In this document: positions 58,762 through 64,000 of the stretch, piece by piece | Layout of the letters: each line of letters starts with the position of its first letter | How positions within the stretch are numbered: position 1 is the first letter of the stretch | NCBI GenBank assembly: GCA_014281115.1 | Contig: JACONQ010000005.1 | Coordinates: 1,612,001-1,676,000, forward strand | DNA: 64,000 nucleotides | Source: Laburnicola sp. R22_1 | Lineage: Eukaryota > Ascomycota > Dothideomycetes > Pleosporales > Didymosphaeriaceae | Direction: 5' to 3' | The notes under the pieces: model-generated | The model's input: only the letters and a program-made list of their open reading frames with translations | Databases searched by the model: none | What the model was told of the DNA's origin: nothing | Program-made: the position numbers and the translations under genes

Positions 58762-59214
58762 TCAAAGAAACACGCCTTCCTCCTCATTCCCAGCCTCCTG
58801 AGCACCATTCCTCCGCTCCTGCGCATCCTCAGCTGCTGCACCAGTGACACCATTCGTCGCACTGCCCGCCCTCGTCTCCCGCTCGCCATTCGACCTCTCC
58901 CCCATCTCCGACACCTTGACGCCCTCCTCCGGCTCCCAGGGCAAACACCTGACGTCGGTGACCTCCTTCTTGACGAGCTCCATCCGCTCTTCCATCCGCG
59001 TGATCACGTCGCGGTTCTCGAGGATCGCCTCGTAGAGCTCTTTGTCGGCTTCGGCTTCGCGACGCAGGTAGTCTTCGAGCTCGGCGTTGCTTTTTTCGAG
59101 GTGGTGGATGCTGTTGCGGAGTTCGGCGGCTTTGAGGTATAGCGAGGAGAGGGAGAGGGAGGAGAGGGCTTTTGCGAAGCGGGGGGCGGGGATGGGGGTG
59201 GCGGCGGAGGACAT
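58762..59214 (-). CDS. TMA17: Adc17/Tma17-like proteasome assembly chaperone
   Basis: 150 codons from MSSAATPIPAPRF, the same length as the yeast protein. A longer upstream open frame exists, but its content is low-complexity. The conserved core lies at residues 20-75: SLYLKAAELRNSIHHLEKSN, ELEDYL, then ADKELYEAILENRDVI and RMEERMELVKKEV, matching the yeast pattern of a helix with NSIxHLxRSN followed by ALYxxxxEN and a second helix. The C-terminus is acidic and unstructured (AGNEEEGVFL). The yeast protein helps the Rpt6-Rpt3 step of proteasome base assembly under stress and associates with ribosomes. The gene is divergent with the rhomboid gene, about 550 bp apart, sharing an upstream region. 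Confidence 0.8.
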   Translation of the reverse strand: MSSAATPIPAPRFAKALSSLSLSSLYLKAAELRNSIHHLEKSNAELEDYLRREAEADKELYEAILENRDVITRMEERMELVKKEVTDVRCLPWEPEEGVKVSEMGERSNGERETRAGSATNGVTGAAAEDAQERRNGAQEAGNEEEGVFL

Positions 59215-59764
59215 GGTGTTTGGGATTAGGATTGAGGTGCGGGAGGGGAGTTTTGAGAGGAGGGAGGAGGAGCTGGAGTGGAGGTGGAGAGAGGATAAGA
59301 GGGTGGTGAGTTGGTTGGAAGAGCAGGGGAGTGCGAGGGTGAGGTTTGGGGAGGGGAGGGCGAAGGTCGGGCGCGTGGTGGGGAAGGCGGCGGGGTGGTG
59401 GCGGAAAGTGTGGGAAGCTAACAAGGCTGCAGCTGCCGCTGGGGGGTTTATGTAATGAGTGTGATTTGCAGGGCTTCTCTGGGTGTTTATTGTTACGGTG
59501 TATGGGAAAAGGCGAACTGGAACTGGCTGGTGGAGTTTCTGGGTTGACATTTTGGCGGGGAAGCTGCTTGTAGGTAGGGGTAGGGCTGAAGATGGCCTGT
59601 GCGCTTTCCCGACAGGCCGAACTTTTTGGACGACAATCATCATACATTCCTTCCGTTCTGTCGTGTCTCTGCCTTTTGCATTTCAGCGCATGGCCGCTTG
59701 TCGTATATAACGAGGCTTCTGAGAGCCCAAGCCACTCGTTGCGACTGCGGCGAATACCGTCGCC

Positions 59765-61674
59765 ATGAGCAATGCCATTCCCATGGCACTGCGGCCCGCG
59801 ACGCGCATCACCCACCAGTGGTACACGGTGACACAGGCCTTCGCCCGGCGGTACTGCAGCATCCAACCTTCCTGTTTGACCGTAACTTCTCCGTCTCCTA
59901 TACTCCCGGCTGTACGGCCCTATAGCCCATGTGGCCTGGGCCGATCCTTCTCGACCACCCCTCGATTCGCCGCCAAAGTCGACGATCTTACGCACCACGA
60001 TATCATCCCGCCTCAGCAAGGTTTTCGCGAGCGAAAGCGTGCAGTGAAGATCGGACCTTTGCCGGACGGCCGCCAGGCATCGCCAGGGACCATACGAGAG
60101 ATATTCGGCGGGCGCGTCTCTCCGCATGAAGGCAACAACATCCTACGCATCCTCCACCATCGCCGCACATCCGGCTCCCTAGCCGACTACGGTGTCGATA
60201 ACCTCGGGCGCCAATACGATGTGAATCGCGTCACGGCGACCAAGGCTCTGGAATGGCTACGCAAGCAGTTCCCCATAGACGAAGCGCGCGCGGCAGAGGC
60301 ATGGGCGGAGAAGGAGGCGAATCGGATAGCATACGAGTTATGGCTGGCCGACCCGGAGAACGACAGCAAGTACAAGGACCCTGCCAGGGCTTTCCGAGAA
60401 CAGCAGAAGAAAGAGGCCGAGGAGCAAGAGTATGAGGCGGAGCAGGAAGAGAGGCAGCGCATTGGCATACTGCATACTGGCAAGTCGCAATTCGAACTCA
60501 ACATAGAAGAAAAACGGAGACAACGATTGGAAGAGATCGCGAGGAAGGCGGAAGAGAAGGAGGCGAAAGCTATCGAGCAGGAAAAGATGCTCGCAACGGG
60601 CGAGTGGGTGCGAACACCCAGTGGAACGCAGCTCATGAAGCCTGGACAGGAAGCATACCTGGATATCTTCGGAAATGAGCAGGTTAGCGAGCGAAAAGCA
60701 GCCGTGGAGGCGGCTACGAAGAGAGCGCAGACACCCTTCTCATCTGAGGAGGAAATGCTGGCGAGCACGACCTTGGTATGTTGCGCTCCGGTTCTCCTGC
60801 CTCTCGGCCTTGCCGTATTAATGAAAGACAGTTGCAACGCCTCTACCCGATGAGTGCTTTCGTTCTCGTCGTCTCCCTCCTCTGCTTCGGTTTCGCACAC
60901 TATTATATCCCGCCCTCACCGGAGTACCGCGTCTGGCCCAGTCTATCCCCCACGACGGCCACTATCCTTGCTATCGCCTTATCCAACCTTGTGCTGGCTT
61001 TTGCCTGGAAATGGACACCTTTATGGCCGTTGATGACGCGCTACTTCTTGCATATACCAGGCTACCCGCACGCCTTCTCGGCCGTGGGCAACGCCTTCTC
61101 GCACATGTCGTTTGAACATCTGGTGCACAACATGGTGGCGCTCGCGCTCGTCGGCACCGTATGCCACAACCTCGTGGGCCGCGGCATCTTCCTAGGCACC
61201 TACATCTCCGCCGGCGCCATCGGAACGCTCTTCACGCTCTACTGGACCAACCTCGGCCGCGGCCACATCACGGCGCACATCTGCGGTGCCTCAGCGGCTA
61301 TCTGGGGTATCACGTCTCTGTACTTGCTTCTCGCGGACCAGGAGACCATCAAGATTCCATTTGTTAAAGATATGGAGGTCGGGTTTTGGCCTAAGTCGCT
61401 GATGACGGCGCTTTTTTGTTGGGAAGTGTATATTGCGTTTACGAAGAGGAGTATGCTTATGGATCATTCGAGTCATTTTGGGGGCATGTTTACAGGCGCG
61501 TGTGTGGCGGGGTATTTGCATTATAGTGGGTGGCATCAGCGGAGGAGGATGGTGCAGGGGCAGGGGCAGGTTGGGAAGGAGGAGAAGACGGTTGATGTGG
61601 GGAAGATGGTTAAGGAGGAGGTGGGGGAGGTGAAGGAGGGGGTTAAGGAGGGGGTGAAGAGGATTTTTAAGTGA
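59765..61674 (+). CDS. Rhomboid-family membrane protein, two exons
   Basis: Exon 1 59,765-60,775, exon 2 60,832-61,674; a 56-nt intron (GTATGT...GACAG) joins STTL to LQRLYPMSAF in frame. About 617 residues. The N-terminus is rich in Arg and Ser and lacks acids (likely mitochondrial targeting, FSTTPRF). Then comes the KIGPLPDGRQ block, the INxILRILHHRRTSGSLADYG-type region seen in filamentous-fungal rhomboids, and a long charged coiled coil (EEQEYEAEQEERQRIG). Exon 2 has six or seven membrane spans: VGNAFSHMSFEHLVHNM (usual HxxxxHxxxN), GRGIFLGTYISAGAIG, CGASAAIWG (catalytic Ser in GASA; the usual motif is GxSG), and MDHSSHFGGMFTGA (catalytic His). The exons look like two separate ORFs unless the intron is removed. 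An active intramembrane protease is likely but not proven, given GASA. Confidence 0.87.
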
Positions 61675-62068
61675 GGTGGTTGTGGGGGTTTGTTAGTGGG
61701 GTTGGGTGTGAGAGGGTGCTTGTGTATATTGGTCGTTGCGTGGGGAGGTGTGGCTAAGTTTGTTTGCTTGTATATTAGTGTACTCACTCCCTTTTTCTCT
61801 TGGCTTAGCAAAGAAGTATACAGCGTTACCTCGCGGAGTTGTGCCCTGGATCAACTTATAGGTGCGCGAAGTTGAAATCTGTTGATATTTCCTCAGTGAA
61901 GTGTATGAAGCATGAATGCTCTTTGAGAGGGACGGAGAGGGGGTGGGCTAGAGAGGCATCTTTAAATTGACACACAGGTTGAATCTTAACCGATTCGATA
62001 GCTCGTAAGAGCCTAGCAGGTATAACAAGCTACGCCCACAGCTAAATCTTCCATGTCGAAAGCCCGCC
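61675..62068. other. Convergent intergenic region
   Basis: Carries the 3' flanks of the rhomboid and PI-PLC genes. It starts with a G/T-rich tract (61,675-61,760) and holds no further feature I can support. Confidence 0.5.
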
Positions 62069-63673
62069 TCACAGCCCACCCGCCCGTCCTCCTTGAACCG
62101 TCCTTCCTCCCTGACTGACATTCATCAAAACCCCCATATTCAACCCCACAATCAACCGCACAAGATCCCAATCTCCACCCTCCCCAACCATATCCATAAC
62201 CACAACCCCAGACCCACCATCCCCCTCTTTCTTCCTCCTCACACCATCTCCCCCCTCGCCACCCGCCTCTCTCCCCACACCCCCCTCACCCAAACCCATC
62301 CCCCCACAAACCCACTCCTCCACCCCCCTATTAACCACCTTCGCAATCCTCTCTGGCCACGTGCTCCTCCTAAAAAAATTGCTCGCGCTGAGATAATTAA
62401 GATACAGCGGGTGCGGCGGCACAGGATGCACAGGATCCGTAGTAATGCCTGGAAGCGGGTGCGTGAGCGCGGCGGAGCGATCGAGGTGCGCGTTTGCGTG
62501 GGAGAGCTTAGTGGGGATGGAGGAGGCGCGGGAGACATCGCACCAGTCTTGGATGCTGAAGGGGCCGTGGAGGGCGTGGGGGATGTTGTGCGGCCAGGCT
62601 GTGGCGTCGAGGCCGCCGGTTGTGGTGCCGCGTGCATCATCATCGTCGTCGTCGTCGTCGTCGTCATTGGCGGCAGAAGACACAGCTGGAGGAGGAGGAG
62701 GAGCGGCCATCTCGTAGCGGCGGACGAGGACGAGTTTCCCGCGTGCGTCACCCAGATAGGGAATCTTAGTGCCGACGTACCACTTCGCTGCGTTGGGAGC
62801 GAAGTAGTGTTTTTCCAGGACGGCAGCGAGATGCTCGTCTGTGGCGCTTCCTACGCCCTCGCGCTTCAGACTTACTAATACCGTCTCGCTCGGGTTATCG
62901 TCTAAGAAGGCGTAACACGTTTCTAGGAGGGGCTCTAGGTACCGCGTTCCTGTCAGGCTGATGGGAAACGCCCCGTGCACTAGATAGCACTCTTTCTTCT
63001 CTGTGTCGGACGCGTGGCTGGGTTGGACGCGGATATCCAGGAAGCGGATCCCGTTTTCGAGTTGGGTTTTTATGTCGACGATTTGGCAGCGGACGGAGGG
63101 GAGGGCGCGGTAGTGCGTGTGCGAGTTGTGGGTTCCGGGGATGCTGAGGGCAGAGAGGGGGAGTGTCGGGGGCAAGGACTGCATCCATTTTGCGTAGTTG
63201 AAAAGGTGGTTCGTGTGGATTGTCAGGTGGGACATGGGTTTAGTAGGGTGATAGAGCGCGGTGTAGCTTGTGGATGGATTAGGTGTCAGAGGCGTAAACA
63301 ACCGCGATCCTTTTTGGGTGTAGGTAGGGTTGGAGTCGACGCGGTAGCGTTCGCCTTTTTCGTTCTCTATGGTAATGCGAAACGTAGTGCTCGACAGCGT
63401 CGTGGTGGGTTCCGATCTTGTTTCATCCGGAATATGAGATTGCAGCGTATAGGACTCAAACGGAGCAAGCGTGACGTCCAGATCCTGGCTTTTGAATGAC
63501 TGAGCATGCTGGCCCAGTTCCGGCGCCGAAGGAGCTATTGACGTAGCATTTTTGAGTGTAGAAGGAAAAGCTGTTGCTTTTGTTTGTTTTGTATTCGGAT
63601 CTTCGAAGCGTTCCCAGCTCTTTAGGACAATAGCTGTTGACGTCAGGTTTCGGATCGTAAGCGGGGATGCCAT
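62069..63673 (-). CDS. PI-PLC X-domain phosphodiesterase with polyaspartate insert
   Basis: 534-residue intronless frame starting MASPLTIRNL. Residues 1-165 form a beta-rich N-terminal region. The PLC-like TIM-barrel domain follows: SIPGTHNSHTHY (first catalytic His), NGIRFLDIRV, YLVHGAFPI (second catalytic His), then a strand reading VLVSLKREG and GKLVLVRRYE. This pattern resembles the bacterial-type, calcium-independent PI-PLC X domain rather than the multi-domain eukaryotic PLC. No Y, C2 or PH domain is present. A run of 10 Asp near residue 340, encoded by a GAC/GAT microsatellite (about 62,635-62,665), interrupts the barrel in an exposed loop. The C-terminus is Gly-rich, with VVVMDMVGEGGDWDLVR as the last barrel strand. 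No signal peptide, so probably cytosolic. Confidence 0.82.
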   Translation of the reverse strand: MASPLTIRNLTSTAIVLKSWERFEDPNTKQTKATAFPSTLKNATSIAPSAPELGQHAQSFKSQDLDVTLAPFESYTLQSHIPDETRSEPTTTLSSTTFRITIENEKGERYRVDSNPTYTQKGSRLFTPLTPNPSTSYTALYHPTKPMSHLTIHTNHLFNYAKWMQSLPPTLPLSALSIPGTHNSHTHYRALPSVRCQIVDIKTQLENGIRFLDIRVQPSHASDTEKKECYLVHGAFPISLTGTRYLEPLLETCYAFLDDNPSETVLVSLKREGVGSATDEHLAAVLEKHYFAPNAAKWYVGTKIPYLGDARGKLVLVRRYEMAAPPPPPAVSSAANDDDDDDDDDDARGTTTGGLDATAWPHNIPHALHGPFSIQDWCDVSRASSIPTKLSHANAHLDRSAALTHPLPGITTDPVHPVPPHPLYLNYLSASNFFRRSTWPERIAKVVNRGVEEWVCGGMGLGEGGVGREAGGEGGDGVRRKKEGDGGSGVVVMDMVGEGGDWDLVRLIVGLNMGVLMNVSQGGRTVQGGRAGGL

Positions 63674-64000
63674 GCAGGGAAAGTAAAGTAAAAGTAATTA
63701 AATAATGTAAGAAACTCGATGGACCGATCTATAGGAGGTATCGGGAATCCGGACACGTTAAGCTGCCAAGAAGCCTGCACAGTGGAGGAAAGCAGTGATT
63801 GAAGTGACGAATTGCTAATTAACGTCACGACAGGTACCGGGAGCAAAACGAAAAAATGAGGGTGTGTGGTCACGATTGCAATGTTGGATTTCTGTGCCGA
63901 AGGAGAGAAGCACGCGTCCGCGAGTGGAAGAACGCGTGCCAAGACTATCACCGAAAAAGACATCCTCAGAACGCCCAGCCATCCCATTGTATGACTAGCG
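63674..64000. other. Upstream region of the PI-PLC gene
   Basis: An open frame on the minus strand (63,643-63,987) starts with a hydrophobic, signal-peptide-like stretch (MSFSVIVLARVLPLADA) but is in a different frame from the PI-PLC gene and has no recognisable domain. No splice pair that would join them was found. Confidence 0.35.

Noticed and set aside
58762..59643. Upstream extension of the Adc17-like frame to 293 residues
   Set aside because: The extra 143 residues are low-complexity, and the internal Met at 59,214 gives the family's usual 150-residue length.
58829..60127. 432-residue minus-strand open frame
   Set aside because: Shifted-frame shadow of the Adc17-like gene and antisense to the rhomboid start; low-complexity Pro/His/Arg composition.
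60187..60900. 237-residue minus-strand frame rich in Ser and Cys
   Set aside because: Antisense of the coiled-coil part of the rhomboid gene.

Overview
The window comes from a filamentous ascomycete (Pezizomycotina). Intron-bearing genes, chromovirus, copia, hAT and Fot1/pogo-type transposons, and heavy TA-rich C-to-T decay typical of repeat-induced point mutation (RIP) point to a Dothideomycete-like 'two-speed' genome. I cannot name the species from sequence alone.

Positions 1 to about 44,400 are an AT-rich transposon graveyard with no intact host gene. From left to right it holds: a decayed Ty3/gypsy chromovirus (1-2,260); a decayed copia element on the minus strand (about 3,350-7,330) with a fresh-looking solo LTR inside; a copia RNase H fragment (8,090-9,060); a pogo-like element (11,211-13,044) inside a 1.1 kb repeat; a gypsy integrase fragment (14,890-15,310); a hAT transposase remnant (15,640-18,750, minus); a decayed histone H3/CenH3-like gene (20,292-20,630); another pogo-like element (22,459-24,859) carrying a solo LTR; and a 14.9 kb nest. 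That nest is a gypsy retrotransposon with both LTRs and target duplication (27,853-42,757). It is interrupted by two Fot1-like elements, one of which is interrupted by two further pogo-like elements side by side. Many boundaries could be fixed to the base because a second copy of the host sequence gives the empty site.

Positions 44,400-53,900 are a transition zone. It contains a probable 941-bp TA-flanked MITE just before it, a low-complexity acidic ORF, a DHA2-type MFS transporter gene with a probable frameshift, a 0.7 kb AT-rich block, a lightly mutated pogo-like transposon (48,491-50,604) inserted in a broken gene, and a GIY-YIG protein with a C-terminal membrane anchor.

Positions 53,900-64,000 are normal gene-dense housekeeping DNA: a trypsin-like/HtrA-like protease, a mitochondrial membrane protein of unknown function, the WASP-interacting protein verprolin, the proteasome assembly chaperone Adc17/Tma17, a two-exon rhomboid-family membrane protein and a PI-PLC-X-domain phosphodiesterase. 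Adc17 and the rhomboid gene are divergent, as are the mitochondrial protein gene and verprolin.

The most unusual item is the RIP-decayed histone-fold gene inside repeat DNA: its loop 1 is one residue longer than in canonical H3 and its alpha-2 helix reads EAFLV, both seen in centromeric H3 variants.
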